The position numbers and the translations under genes are program-made. This document shows positions 27,979-39,279 of a stretch of 64,000 nt of DNA, in pieces. Below the pieces are notes generated by a model that had not been told where the DNA came from, did no database searches, and worked only from the letters and a program-made list of their open reading frames with translations. This DNA comes from Candidatus Methylomirabilota bacterium (GTDB taxonomy: Bacteria; Methylomirabilota; Methylomirabilia; Rokubacteriales; CSP1-6). Position 1 is the stretch's first letter; the number at the start of each line of letters is the position of its first letter. The stretch is taken from positions 1 to 64,000 of the forward strand of contig DATFYA010000214.1 in NCBI GenBank assembly GCA_035315345.1, written 5' to 3'.

Positions 27979-28674
27979 ATGCGACTGCAGCAGGCGGAGT
28001 GGCCGCGGATCGCCCAGGCGCTGGGTGATCAGGGCTGGGCGACCACACGGCCGCTCCTCACCGCCAATGAGTGCGCGGACCTGATCGCGCTCTACTCCGA
28101 GGAGCACCGCTTCCGCAGCCGCATCGACATGGCGCGGTTCCGCTTCGGCGCGGGCGAGTACAAGTACTTCGCGAATCCGCTCCCGCCGGCGGTGCTGGCG
28201 CTGCGCCGGCACGCCTACCCCCATCTGGCCTCCATCGCCAACGATTGGAGCGCCGCGCTCGGGGCCAAGCCCGCATTTCCGCCCGACCTCGACGAGTTCC
28301 TGGCGGTGTGCGCCGAGCACGGCCAGACCAGGCCCACGCCGCTGCTGCTGCGCTACGAGGCCGGCGGCTACAACTGCCTCCACCAGGACCTCTACGGCGA
28401 CGTCGCGTTCCCGCTGCAGATGACCTGCCTGCTGAGCCGCCCCGGCACCGACTTCACCGGCGGCGAGTTCCTCCTGGTCGAGCAGCGCCCCCGCGCCCAG
28501 TCCCGGGGCGAGGTGGTGCCGCTCGAGCAGGGCCAGATCGTCATCTTCACCACGCGCGAGCGCCCCGTCCGCGGCGCGCGTGGCACGTATCGCGTGAACC
28601 TGCGCCACGGCGTCAGCCGCGTCACCTCCGGCCGGCGTCATACGCTGGGCATCATCTTCCACGACGCCAAGTAG
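27979..28674 (+). CDS. 2-oxoglutarate/Fe(II) dioxygenase, AlkB-like (PF09859 type)
   Basis: 231 aa from ATG 27979, 20 nt after the methyltransferase. The jelly-roll iron site is visible as His135-x-Asp137 (LHQDLYGD) with a distal His, probably His210 (RHGVSRV), and Arg219/220 (GRRHTLGIIFHD) as the 2-oxoglutarate ligand. The sequence fits the bacterial family often found beside ada-type genes, implying oxidative dealkylation of damaged nucleic acid. Substrate is inferred from neighbours and fold, not shown. Confidence 0.85.
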   Translation: MRLQQAEWPRIAQALGDQGWATTRPLLTANECADLIALYSEEHRFRSRIDMARFRFGAGEYKYFANPLPPAVLALRRHAYPHLASIANDWSAALGAKPAFPPDLDEFLAVCAEHGQTRPTPLLLRYEAGGYNCLHQDLYGDVAFPLQMTCLLSRPGTDFTGGEFLLVEQRPRAQSRGEVVPLEQGQIVIFTTRERPVRGARGTYRVNLRHGVSRVTSGRRHTLGIIFHDAK

Positions 28675-28714
28675 CGCCTCCTGCGGGCGGCGTGGGCCGT
28701 GCGACGCCCGCCGG

Positions 28715-30046
28715 TCAAGGTCGCGGGCGCAAGACGTCGATCGCCCAGCCCATGTCGAGCCGCTCACCGCTCCAACCGGCGCACGCCGTCCGCGGGTGGA
28801 TACGAATCCGTTGGGCGTCGTTTGCGGCCCGCAGGGCATGGGTCGGATCACCGGGAACTTCGTCCGGCGGCGGCACGTCGGGCAGCTCGCGACCATCCGG
28901 TCGCCTGAACTGGAACGTGTCGTCCGGGTTGCGAGCGATCTCGTAGCCTTCCTCATGGACCGCGCGATGATGGCGCCGGCAAAGCGAGATCAGGTTCGTC
29001 AGCGTGGTTGGACCTCCGCGAGCCCAGTGCTGCACGTGGTGCCCCTCGCGAATCCGGCCACCGCAGCCCGGGAAGCGACACGTCTGATCGCGATGGTAGA
29101 GCGCCCGCCGCAGCGCCGGCGGAATCGTGCGCGTGCGGGCGCCGACCTCGACCACCCGGCCCTCTGGATCGTGGCGCATCACCACCCGGCTCGCGTCGCA
29201 GGCGAGACGGCGGGACGTTTCAGCGGAAACTCTAATCCCGCCTTCCAAGGCCGTTTGTCCCTCTTGCGCCGGATCCTCCAGCGCCGCGGCGTCAACATGG
29301 ACCACGACCTGGTACCGTTCGCTCGGGGCGCCGGGGTCCAGCTCCTGATGCAGCGCCGTCTCCGCCACCAGAACCAGCGCATCGGCCTGCTGCTGGGACC
29401 GCGTCGGTACCACCGTGGCAGACGCAGGTGGCGTGCCCACTTCGGCTCGACGGGCCCGCTGGTACAGACTCTCGCGGGCAGCCTCGAGAGCCCGCTCCAG
29501 TAGCGCGCCCGCCTCCGCCGTCAACCGGCCGCGGATCACCACCGTGCCGTCGTCGTCGTGGATCACGTGAAGGCTCCGGTCTGCATGCTGTCGGGCGGTC
29601 TCCCGAGCCTCGGCCCGGCGGTCGACGCGCCGCCACGCGCGGATGATCCGCTCCACGTGGGCGGCGGTGGCGGTGCGGCCGACCTTCAGCAGACGGGCCT
29701 CGGTCTCCGGGGTGGCCACGCGCGTGAGCGCTCGCACCTTGGCGTAGGATAGCTCGCCCCGCGCGAGGGCTTCGCCGAGCCGCGGCAGCGCGTCGAGAGC
29801 GTGGGCGACGCGGACCCGCTCACGCGCTGCGCCCAGATCGAGACCCACACGCCAGCTCAGCCACTCCGCACAGGAGCGGAAGCCGGTGTTCCAGCCACCG
29901 CCGGTGTCGAACTCGCGGATCAAGGTGAGCAGGCGGGCGGTGGCCGCGTCGAGATGGGCGGAGAGCTCGGCGATCTCGTCGCCGAGGCGGTCCAATTCGC
30001 ACACGCGCGGGGGAGATGGCAGCAGTGCGGACGATGTGGTCGACAT
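28715..30046 (-). CDS. DUF222/HNH endonuclease family protein (13E12-like)
   Basis: 443 aa from ATG 30046 with a GGAGG site. The N-terminal two thirds show the DUF222 helical domain (CAEWLSWRVGLDLGAARERV, LPRLGEALARGELSYAKVRAL). The C-terminal part holds an HNH nuclease motif: CRFPGCGGRIREGHHVQHW, then GGPTTLTNLISLCRRHHRAVHE, with metal-binding His and Cys pairs. The family is abundant in Actinobacteria and other soil bacteria and is often associated with repeats or mobile elements; its role is unresolved. Faces the alkylation cassette tail-to-tail. Confidence 0.9.
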   Translation of the reverse strand: MSTTSSALLPSPPRVCELDRLGDEIAELSAHLDAATARLLTLIREFDTGGGWNTGFRSCAEWLSWRVGLDLGAARERVRVAHALDALPRLGEALARGELSYAKVRALTRVATPETEARLLKVGRTATAAHVERIIRAWRRVDRRAEARETARQHADRSLHVIHDDDGTVVIRGRLTAEAGALLERALEAARESLYQRARRAEVGTPPASATVVPTRSQQQADALVLVAETALHQELDPGAPSERYQVVVHVDAAALEDPAQEGQTALEGGIRVSAETSRRLACDASRVVMRHDPEGRVVEVGARTRTIPPALRRALYHRDQTCRFPGCGGRIREGHHVQHWARGGPTTLTNLISLCRRHHRAVHEEGYEIARNPDDTFQFRRPDGRELPDVPPPDEVPGDPTHALRAANDAQRIRIHPRTACAGWSGERLDMGWAIDVLRPRP

Positions 30047-30079
30047 GGCAGCGCCTCCTTCGTCTGCGCGACTCTACAC

Positions 30080-30092
30080 CGCGATATTCGCG
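30080..30092. promoter_or_regulatory. Palindrome upstream of HNH gene
   Basis: CGCGA-TAT-TCGCG is a 5+5 bp inverted repeat 34 nt upstream of the HNH start. TAGAGT on the - strand at 30076-30071 could be its -10. The rest of 30047-30278 shows no gene; a T-loop-like GGTTTCGAA there is not part of a tRNA. Confidence 0.3.
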
Positions 30093-30278
30093 ATGCCGGG
30101 AAGGCGCGGCGTCGAGCGATCGAGGCGCTCCGAATGATTTTAGGTCGCTCGGACCCCAACCAGGGAGCTGCGCGGCAGTCCGGACACCACGGCCGACGGG
30201 TTTCGAACGCTGCCATGGCGTGGGAATAGCCTCAGCGAAATCTGTCAAGCGGAAAGTCCGACGGTGCCCGACCCGAGC

Positions 30279-31196
30279 TCAGGCCCGCGGACGGAACTCC
30301 CGCGCGAAGGTCTCGTAGATGCCGAGCATCTCCGCCAGGTTGCGATACCGTGTCTCCAGCAGGATCGACTCGACGCCGAGCTCGCGGAAGGCAGCGAGGT
30401 CGGCGAGGATCTGGTCGCGCGAGCCCTGGAGCGGCTTGCGATCGGGGCCGAGCGGGTTCTGGCGGATCGAGAGGCCGGCGCGGACGCTGATCTTGAGCTG
30501 CTCGTACGGCCGGCCTTGGCGGGCGCATTCCACTTTCAGGCGCGCGATATCGGCGGCGAGCGCGGCCGGGGTGATGAAGGCGGCGTGCCAGCCGTCGCCG
30601 TGCTGGACGACGCGGCGCAGGGCGCGGGAGGTGTGGCCGCCGATCAGGATCGGGATGTCGCCGCGGACGGGCTTGGGGAAGGCGCCGACGGCGTCGAAGG
30701 AGAAGAAGCGGCCGTGGTGGGCGGTGCGTTCATCGCGCCAGCAGGCGCGCATCACGGTCAGCGCCTCGTCGCTCCAGGCGCCGCGCTCGTCATAGCTGCC
30801 GCCGAGCAGTTCGATCTCCTCGCGCATCCAGCCGACGCCCACGCCGAGCACCACGCGCCCGCCCGACAGATGGTCGAGCGTGGCGCACATCTTCGCCGCG
30901 AGCACCGGGTTGCGGTGCGGCAGGACCAGGATGCTGGTGCCGAGGAGCACGCGCTCGGTGACGCCGGCCACCAGGGCCAGGGTGGTGAGCGGCTCCAGGA
31001 ACGGCACGTCGGGCGCCAGCGGGAACTGCCCGGTCGGGTTGTACGGGTAGGGCGTGGTCATCCGGTGCGGGAGCACCACGTGATCGCTCGCCCACAGCGA
31101 ATCGTAGCCGAGGGCCTCGATCCGCCGCGCGAACGCGATCACGTTGTCGCGCGTGCCGACGGGGCCGTACATGGGCAGGTGGCAGCCGATCTTCAT
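30279..31196 (-). CDS. LLM-class F420-dependent oxidoreductase
   Basis: 305-aa luciferase-like TIM-barrel oxidoreductase. The N-terminus MKIGCHLPMYGPVGTRDN and EALGYDSLWASDHVVLP, then GRVVLGVGVGWMREE and RGDIPILIGGHTSRALRRV are typical of the TIGR03619-like group that uses coenzyme F420; use of FMN cannot be excluded. ATG 31196 has GGAG 10 nt upstream. It follows the acyl-AMP ligase after 21 nt on the same strand. Confidence 0.88.
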   Translation of the reverse strand: MKIGCHLPMYGPVGTRDNVIAFARRIEALGYDSLWASDHVVLPHRMTTPYPYNPTGQFPLAPDVPFLEPLTTLALVAGVTERVLLGTSILVLPHRNPVLAAKMCATLDHLSGGRVVLGVGVGWMREEIELLGGSYDERGAWSDEALTVMRACWRDERTAHHGRFFSFDAVGAFPKPVRGDIPILIGGHTSRALRRVVQHGDGWHAAFITPAALAADIARLKVECARQGRPYEQLKISVRAGLSIRQNPLGPDRKPLQGSRDQILADLAAFRELGVESILLETRYRNLAEMLGIYETFAREFRPRA

Positions 31197-31217
31197 GGCG
31201 GCTCCGGGAGACCGGCG

Positions 31218-32831
31218 CTAGTCGGGATCGCGGCGGGCGGCGCCGGAGGCGTGCAGGAGGCGGTCGCCCAGCTCGTCGCGGGTGATCATCTCGACGAGGC
31301 GCGAGCGCTGGATCTTGCCCGAGGAGGTCTTCGGGATCGTGCTGGGACGCACCAGCAGGACCCGGGCGGGCCGGTGCCCGCGCTGCTCGCGGACGCGCTG
31401 GACGATCTCTCGCACGAGGCGGGAGAGCGCGTCTCCGTCGCCGGGCTGCTCGCGCACCTCGGCGACCACGTGCAGCCGCTGGGTGCCGGTGCGCTCGCTC
31501 TCCACCCCGACCGCGGCCGAATAGCGGACGCCGGGAACGTGGTCCACGACCTCCTCGACGTCGGCGGGGATCACGTTCTCGCCGCCCAGGATGATGACGT
31601 CCTTGAGCCGGCCCGTGATGTAGAGGAAGCCCTGGGAGTCGATGAAGCCCAAATCGCCGGTGCGGAGCCAGCCATCGGGGGAGAGCACCTTGGCGGTGGC
31701 CGCCGGGTTGTTGTAGTAGCCCTGCATCACGCCCGGGCTCTGCACGCAGACCTCGGCCTCGACGCCCGGCTTGACCTCCTCGTCGCCGTCCATGATGCGC
31801 ACCCGCACGCCGCGGCAGGGCCGGCCCACCGAGAGGAACTTGCCCGAGGCGTCCAGGCGGAGCGGGGTGCGGCGCGGCCAGATCGCGACGGCCAGGGTGG
31901 CTTCGGCGAGGCCGTAGCAGGGCGTGATCAGGTTCTGCGCGCCGAACTTCCGCTCGAAGGCCTCGATGGTGCTGACCCGGACCGGCTCGGCACCGGAGAG
32001 CGCCTGCTTGAGCGATGAGAGATCGATGCCGGTGGTGTCGCCGATGTTGCGCACGCAGTTGCGGTAGCCGAAGTCGGGCGAGACCGTGAAGGTGGCCCGG
32101 ACGCGGGTGACCAGCTCGAGCCAGATCCGCGGGTTCTTGAGATCGGGCGGCAGCAGGTAGAGCGGCGCCCCGTTCACCGGGGGCGTGAACGCGCAGCCGA
32201 TCAGGCCCATGTCGTGGTAGAGCGGCAGCCAGGACACCACCACGTCGTCGCGGCTCAGCTGGGCGGCCTCCGCCATGAACTCCACGGTGCGAGTGACGTT
32301 GGCGTGGCTCAGCACGACCCCGCGCGGATGGCCGGTGCTGCCCGAGGTGTACTGGATGAACGCGATGTCGTCGGCGGCGGCGGTGGGCAGCGCGGGCGTC
32401 GTGTCGTCCACCTCGAGATCGCTCGGCTCGAGCACGTGCCGGATGTTCGGCGCGGCGGCCTGCGACTCCTCGACGCCCTTGCGGAACCAGCCGATGGTGA
32501 CGACCGCCTTGGCCTCGGAGTCGCGGAAGATGTTCGCGGTGGCCTCGACGCCCAGGGTGGGGTAGAGCGGCACCGGGACCGCGCCGAGTCGGAGCGCCGC
32601 GAAGAAGGTGTAGAAGAACTCGGCGCAGGTGGGATAGATCAGGCACACCTTGTCGCCGCGATCGATCCCGGCCCGCCGGAGCCCCGCGGCGTAGCGCGCG
32701 CTTTCCCGCCAGAGTCGGCCGTACGTCACCGCCTCGTCGAAGAGGTGGAAGTACGGGACGTCGGGGTCCTGGGCGGCTCGGCCCCCCATCAGCGCGGTCA
32801 GGGTGGCCGGGATGGGCTGTCCTGGCGTCAC
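31218..32831 (-). CDS. Fatty-acyl-AMP ligase/acyl-CoA synthetase
   Basis: 537-aa ANL enzyme from GTG 32831. Adenylate loop YTSGSTGHPRGVVLSHAN, WLPLYHDMGLIG (a hallmark of the fatty-acyl-AMP ligase/acyl-CoA synthetase subgroup), PCYGLAEATLAV, GWLRTGDLGF and the C-terminal PKTSSGKIQRSRL with catalytic Lys506. Unlike the ligase at 21935 all catalytic motifs are intact. A true FAAL loads carrier proteins and has an extra insertion that I cannot judge without alignment; no polyketide synthase or carrier gene is nearby. Confidence 0.88.
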   Translation of the reverse strand: MTPGQPIPATLTALMGGRAAQDPDVPYFHLFDEAVTYGRLWRESARYAAGLRRAGIDRGDKVCLIYPTCAEFFYTFFAALRLGAVPVPLYPTLGVEATANIFRDSEAKAVVTIGWFRKGVEESQAAAPNIRHVLEPSDLEVDDTTPALPTAAADDIAFIQYTSGSTGHPRGVVLSHANVTRTVEFMAEAAQLSRDDVVVSWLPLYHDMGLIGCAFTPPVNGAPLYLLPPDLKNPRIWLELVTRVRATFTVSPDFGYRNCVRNIGDTTGIDLSSLKQALSGAEPVRVSTIEAFERKFGAQNLITPCYGLAEATLAVAIWPRRTPLRLDASGKFLSVGRPCRGVRVRIMDGDEEVKPGVEAEVCVQSPGVMQGYYNNPAATAKVLSPDGWLRTGDLGFIDSQGFLYITGRLKDVIILGGENVIPADVEEVVDHVPGVRYSAAVGVESERTGTQRLHVVAEVREQPGDGDALSRLVREIVQRVREQRGHRPARVLLVRPSTIPKTSSGKIQRSRLVEMITRDELGDRLLHASGAARRDPD

Positions 32832-32873
32832 GCCCGTGATTCTAGCGAAAGCCTCCCAGGCGGGGAAGCATTC

Positions 32874-33590
32874 TCATCGGTCGAGCGTGATGACGTCGAA
32901 GGTCTCGGCGTAGGCGTAGCCCTTGGGCTTGCCGAAGAAGGCGGCCCGCTCGCGGACGCGGTGCTCGACCGCGGCGAAGTCTTTGAACTGGCTCGCGTGG
33001 CAGGCGAGGGCCTTGATCTTCAGATCGATCGTGTCGGAGATGTCGACGACCACCTCCGGGTTGTCCCACCACATCATCCACACCTCGCGGACCTTGTGCG
33101 GCTCGAGACCCTGGGCGAGCAGCTCGGGGAAGGCCATGTGGTCGCGCGCGAGGGGATACACGCAGTCCAGCGCGATGCCCGCGACTGTGCGGTGGTCGCG
33201 GTGGGAAGCGCCCAGGTTCTTGGTGCGGTGCGGGTTCTGGATGATCAGCCGGTCCGGCCGGTGACGCCGGATCGCCGCGGTCACCGCCATGCGGCTCTCG
33301 CGGGTGTCCTCGACCTCGCAGTCGGGGAAGCCGAGGAAGTCGACGGTCTCCACGCCGAGCACCCGCGCCGCGTTGCGCTGCTCCTCCGCCCGGATCCCGG
33401 CCAGCCGCTCGGGGGTCATGGTCCGGTCGCCGGAGCCCTTGTTGCCGTTGGTGACGATGCAGTAGCTGACCTGCTTGCCCTCTCGCGCGAGTCGGGCGAC
33501 GGTGCCGCCGGCTCCGAACTCGGAGTCGTCGGGATGGGCGGTGACGACCAGCACGCGCTGGATCGGCGCGGGTTGCTTCGCATCGGACAT
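32874..33590 (-). CDS. PIG-L family deacetylase (LmbE-like)
   Basis: 238 aa from ATG 33590, preceded by AAGGAG. Zn-dependent N-acetylglucosaminyl deacetylase fold: AHPDDSEFGAGG near residue 15 gives the His-Asp-Asp motif, and HRDHR near 140 provides further ligands. Family substrates include GlcNAc-inositol, bacillithiol or mycothiol precursors and antibiotic intermediates. Its partners here (acyl-AMP ligase and F420-type oxidoreductase) hint at a small amino-sugar or lipid modification pathway, but the substrate is unknown. Confidence 0.9.
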   Translation of the reverse strand: MSDAKQPAPIQRVLVVTAHPDDSEFGAGGTVARLAREGKQVSYCIVTNGNKGSGDRTMTPERLAGIRAEEQRNAARVLGVETVDFLGFPDCEVEDTRESRMAVTAAIRRHRPDRLIIQNPHRTKNLGASHRDHRTVAGIALDCVYPLARDHMAFPELLAQGLEPHKVREVWMMWWDNPEVVVDISDTIDLKIKALACHASQFKDFAAVEHRVRERAAFFGKPKGYAYAETFDVITLDR

Positions 33591-33630
33591 GGACGGGACT
33601 CCTTTCGTGGCGACATCTTACCACCCTCGC

Positions 33631-33636
33631 TATAAT
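33631..33636 (+). promoter_or_regulatory. -10 element TATAAT of near-leaderless gene
   Basis: Perfect TATAAT; its expected transcription start (about 33643) coincides with the GTG at 33644. No clear -35 (TGGCGA at 17-nt spacing). The ATG at 33635 lies inside the hexamer and so cannot be the start if this promoter is used. Confidence 0.5.
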
Positions 33637-33643
33637 GCGGCCG

Positions 33644-33853
33644 GTGACCCATCGCACCGCCGGCGTCGTGCTGCTCTCGCTTCTGCTCGCCGGCTTCCTC
33701 CTCCTCGGCGCGCTGCCCAATCACGTGTCGTCGATCCGCGTCGGAGGCCTCTCGCTGCTCTGGTGGTACGGCGGCGTGCTCGCCCCGGTGATCGGCGTGC
33801 TGGTGGCGATCCGCTGGCTGGCCGATCCGCTCCCGACGTCGCGGGACGAATGA
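33644..33853 (+). CDS. Small membrane protein
   Basis: 69 aa from GTG 33644 (72 aa if ATG 33635 is used). Two hydrophobic segments (VVLLSLLLAGFLLLGAL and LWWYGGVLAPVIGVLVAIR) separated by a short polar loop. No homologue is recognised. The stop overlaps the next start (ATGA), so it is co-translated with the larger membrane protein. Confidence 0.6.
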   Translation: MTHRTAGVVLLSLLLAGFLLLGALPNHVSSIRVGGLSLLWWYGGVLAPVIGVLVAIRWLADPLPTSRDE

Positions 33854-35322
33854 CCTCGGTCGCGCGGATCCTGGCCGTATGGCTCACGCCGGCGGCCCTC
33901 CTCGCCGTGCCCGCGGCCGTCGCCACCAGCGCGGCCGACGGCCTGTGGCTCGGCCTCACCCTGTTGCTGGTGCCGCTCATCACGCTGGGCCTGTCGGCGC
34001 GAGGCCGCGACGCCGCGACGGCGGGCGGACGCGGGGCGCTGTTCCCGGTGGTGATCCTTCTGCTCGCGGTGGGCGTGCTGCTGTGGGCGAACATCGCGCT
34101 GGCCGGCGACGTGGCGGTCTGGCTGGGCCGGCCTCGGTGGCAGGGCATCGCGATCACCGCGGCGCTGGGATGGCTCCTGACCGCGTGGCGTCCTCTGCGG
34201 AAAACCGCGCCGCTGCTGCTCGCGATCGCATTGATCGCGGCCGCGGTGCCCCTGCTGCAGATCGGCTGGGCCTCGGGGCTCGGGCCCATCGCGGCGTGGG
34301 ATCGGGTGGCGACCCAGTCGTCGTTCCGCTTTCCGCCGTCGAGCTCCTGGGTGACCACCGGACGCGAGCTGGGGCTCGCCCGTGGCCGGGCGCCGCTGGT
34401 CTTCGACGAGGTGCATCGCCTCACCGCGCCCGCGGGCGGCACGGTGCGCGCCCGCACCCTCGACGGAACCCGCCTGGCCGACATCGAGTGGACCCTGTCG
34501 CCCGGGCAGGTCATCACGCTGCGCGCCGGGGACGAGCTGTCGCGCCGCCCGTCGTTGCGGTTGCGCTTCGAGGCCGACAAGCACGTGCCGGGCGCGCCAC
34601 CGTCGGGCGTGGCGTGGGCAGACGATCGTCCGCGTCGGTGGCTCCCCCGCGTCGGGCTCCTGGTCACCCTGCTCGTCGGCTCCGCCGCGCTGCTGCGGGC
34701 GGGCCTGGTGGTGCGGCTGTCGCGTGACGGTGTCGGCTTCGTGGCGGGCGGGCTGCTGATCGCCTTGCTGTGGGCCGAGGCGTGGGCGGTGTACGCGATG
34801 CTCAACGCCCCCGACGTGCTCCTGGGCGGGATCACCATCGAGCGCCTGCTCGAGCTGCCCGCGCCCACGCTCTTCGCCGAGCCGTGGCATCGCACGCTCC
34901 AGGGGGTCCTGCTGGTCGCCGCGCTCGCCGCCTTCCTCGCCTCGACGGTGGCGTTGCGCGAGCGACTGGGCGCGCTCGACCCAACCGGCGGCGGCGAGAT
35001 CGGGCGCGATCCGGGTCTCTGGGCGGGGCTCTTCGGCGGCGCCGCGCTGGCGAGCCTCTGGCCCGTCGATCCGTGGGCGCTCACGCTGCTCGCACTGGGC
35101 GGCGCCGGCTGCGCGCTCGGCCCCGCCACGCTGGCGCCGCCCCGTCGCGCCGTGCTTGGCACGACCGCCGGCGTGTTCGGCCTCGTGGTGTTCGCCGCGG
35201 GCGCGGCCCTTCAGCTTCGTGGAGCGGGCGGCGGTCTCCTGGGCGCGGTGGCCGCCTATCCCGCGCTCGCCGGCGCGCCCGCCGGCGCGCTCCTGCTCTG
35301 GCTGGGTCGGACGCGGCGCTGA
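33850..35322 (+). CDS. Polytopic membrane protein of unknown function
   Basis: 490 aa from ATG 33850. Several N-terminal hydrophobic spans, a soluble middle domain of about 130 residues (from the TQSSFRFPPSSSW region to AWADDRPRRW) likely outside the membrane, and five or more spans in the C-terminal half. The middle domain reads like a beta-rich module (GGTVRARTLDGTRLADIEW, ITLRAGDEL). No family is recognised; cytochrome-c-biogenesis-like ResB/CcsA motifs are not evident. It lies between a small membrane protein and an MFS transporter in one + strand unit. Confidence 0.75.
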   Translation: MTSVARILAVWLTPAALLAVPAAVATSAADGLWLGLTLLLVPLITLGLSARGRDAATAGGRGALFPVVILLLAVGVLLWANIALAGDVAVWLGRPRWQGIAITAALGWLLTAWRPLRKTAPLLLAIALIAAAVPLLQIGWASGLGPIAAWDRVATQSSFRFPPSSSWVTTGRELGLARGRAPLVFDEVHRLTAPAGGTVRARTLDGTRLADIEWTLSPGQVITLRAGDELSRRPSLRLRFEADKHVPGAPPSGVAWADDRPRRWLPRVGLLVTLLVGSAALLRAGLVVRLSRDGVGFVAGGLLIALLWAEAWAVYAMLNAPDVLLGGITIERLLELPAPTLFAEPWHRTLQGVLLVAALAAFLASTVALRERLGALDPTGGGEIGRDPGLWAGLFGGAALASLWPVDPWALTLLALGGAGCALGPATLAPPRRAVLGTTAGVFGLVVFAAGAALQLRGAGGGLLGAVAAYPALAGAPAGALLLWLGRTRR

Positions 35323-35324
35323 GC

Positions 35325-36494
35325 GTGGCGCGGCTCGTCACCCGGACGCTGGCCGCGTGCCTGGCGATCACCTCGGGCATCCACGTGCTCGTCTACCTGT
35401 TGAGCGCGACGCTGCCGCTGCACGTGATCGCCCTTGGCGGCAGCAAGACGCAGGTGGGGCTGCTGTTCGCGGTGAGCGCCGGGGTCTCGATGCTGCTGCG
35501 CCCGGTGGTCGGCGGCTGGGTCGACCGTTACGGCTTCCGCCCGGTGATGCTGCCTGGCGCCGCCGTCCTGCTGGTCACGCTCGCCGCGCTGCCGCTGGCG
35601 CAGGCGCCGGCCCTCCTCATCGCGCTGATGGCGGGTATCGGATTCGCCAACGGGCTGATCTCGACGGGCGCGGGCGTGCTGGCCGCGCAGGTCAGCCCGG
35701 CAGAGCGGCGTGGCGAGGCGCTCGGCGTGTACTACGTCGCGACGGCGCTGTCGTTCTCGGTCGGCCCGCCGCTGGGCCTGTTCCTCTACGGGAGCGGCGA
35801 CATGGGCCCGTGCTTCGCCGCCGCCGCCGTGCTCGGCCTCGGCATCCTCGTGCTGGTCTGGGGGCTCGCCGGGAGGCCGGCGACGGGCGTCTCCGCCCGG
35901 CGCTTCCGGTGGCTCAGCCCGGCCGCGCTGCCCGCGGCGGCCACCGTGGTGCTGGTCAACGTCGGCTACAGCTCGATCTACGCGTTCCTCCCCCTGCACG
36001 CGCGCGCCGCCGGCCTCGACGGCAGCCTCGGCTGGTTCTACGCGCTCTTCTCGGCGTGCATCATCGTGGGTCGGGTGGGCCTGCGCGGGCTGTCCGATCG
36101 GGTCGGGCGCGTCCGGGTGATCGTGCCGGCGGTGGTGCTCATCGCGCTGAGCTACCTGCTGCTGGCGCTGCCGCCGACGGTCTTCACGCTCGCGCTCGGC
36201 GCCGTGCTGCTCGGCGGCGGCGTGGCCCTGTTCTACCCGACGCTGGTGGCGCTGCTGGTGGACCGCACGCCGGCGGCGGAGCGCGGGTCGGCCATCGGCA
36301 CGCTGTCCGGCTCGTTCGACCTCGGCGGCATGGTCGGCTCGCTGCTGGTGGGGCTCACCGTCGATCGGGCCTCGTTCACGGCCGGCTTCCACGTGGCGGC
36401 GGCCGGTGCCGCGCTGGGGCTCGCGCTGTTCGTGATGCTGGAGCGTCGCGCGGCGGGGCGCTCCGTTTTACCGCGCCCGGCCGCGGGAGTATGA
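35325..36494 (+). CDS. MFS transporter
   Basis: 389 aa from GTG 35325, two nt after the previous stop. Twelve-span major facilitator layout: the loop 2-3 signature reads [14 protein letters not shown] and its repeat in the second half [13 protein letters not shown]. Drug/proton antiporter-like; substrate unknown. The stop codon lies within the -10 of the uvrA promoter. Confidence 0.88.
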   Translation: MARLVTRTLAACLAITSGIHVLVYLLSATLPLHVIALGGSKTQVGLLFAVSAGVSMLLRPVVGGWVDRYGFRPVMLPGAAVLLVTLAALPLAQAPALLIALMAGIGFANGLISTGAGVLAAQVSPAERRGEALGVYYVATALSFSVGPPLGLFLYGSGDMGPCFAAAAVLGLGILVLVWGLAGRPATGVSARRFRWLSPAALPAAATVVLVNVGYSSIYAFLPLHARAAGLDGSLGWFYALFSACIIVGRVGLRGLSDRVGRVRVIVPAVVLIALSYLLLALPPTVFTLALGAVLLGGGVALFYPTLVALLVDRTPAAERGSAIGTLSGSFDLGGMVGSLLVGLTVDRASFTAGFHVAAAGAALGLALFVMLERRAAGRSVLPRPAAGV

Positions 36495-36495
36495 T
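36467..36495 (+). promoter_or_regulatory. uvrA promoter
   Basis: TTTACC (36467-36472), 17-nt spacer, TATGAT (36490-36495). Predicted start near 36502 leaves about 3 nt before the uvrA ATG at 36505. No LexA-type box is visible here. Confidence 0.6.
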
Positions 36496-36504
36496 GAGGC
36501 GTCC

Positions 36505-39275
<2,771 letters not shown>

Positions 39276-39279
<4 letters not shown>

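Noticed and set aside
30195-30212. T-loop-like GGTTTCGAA suggesting a tRNA
   Set aside because: No acceptor stem, D-arm or anticodon arm can be built around it on either strand.
29920-30216. 99-codon - strand frame starting at 30216
   Set aside because: Overlaps the HNH gene in another frame, composition is shadow-like; no support for a gene.
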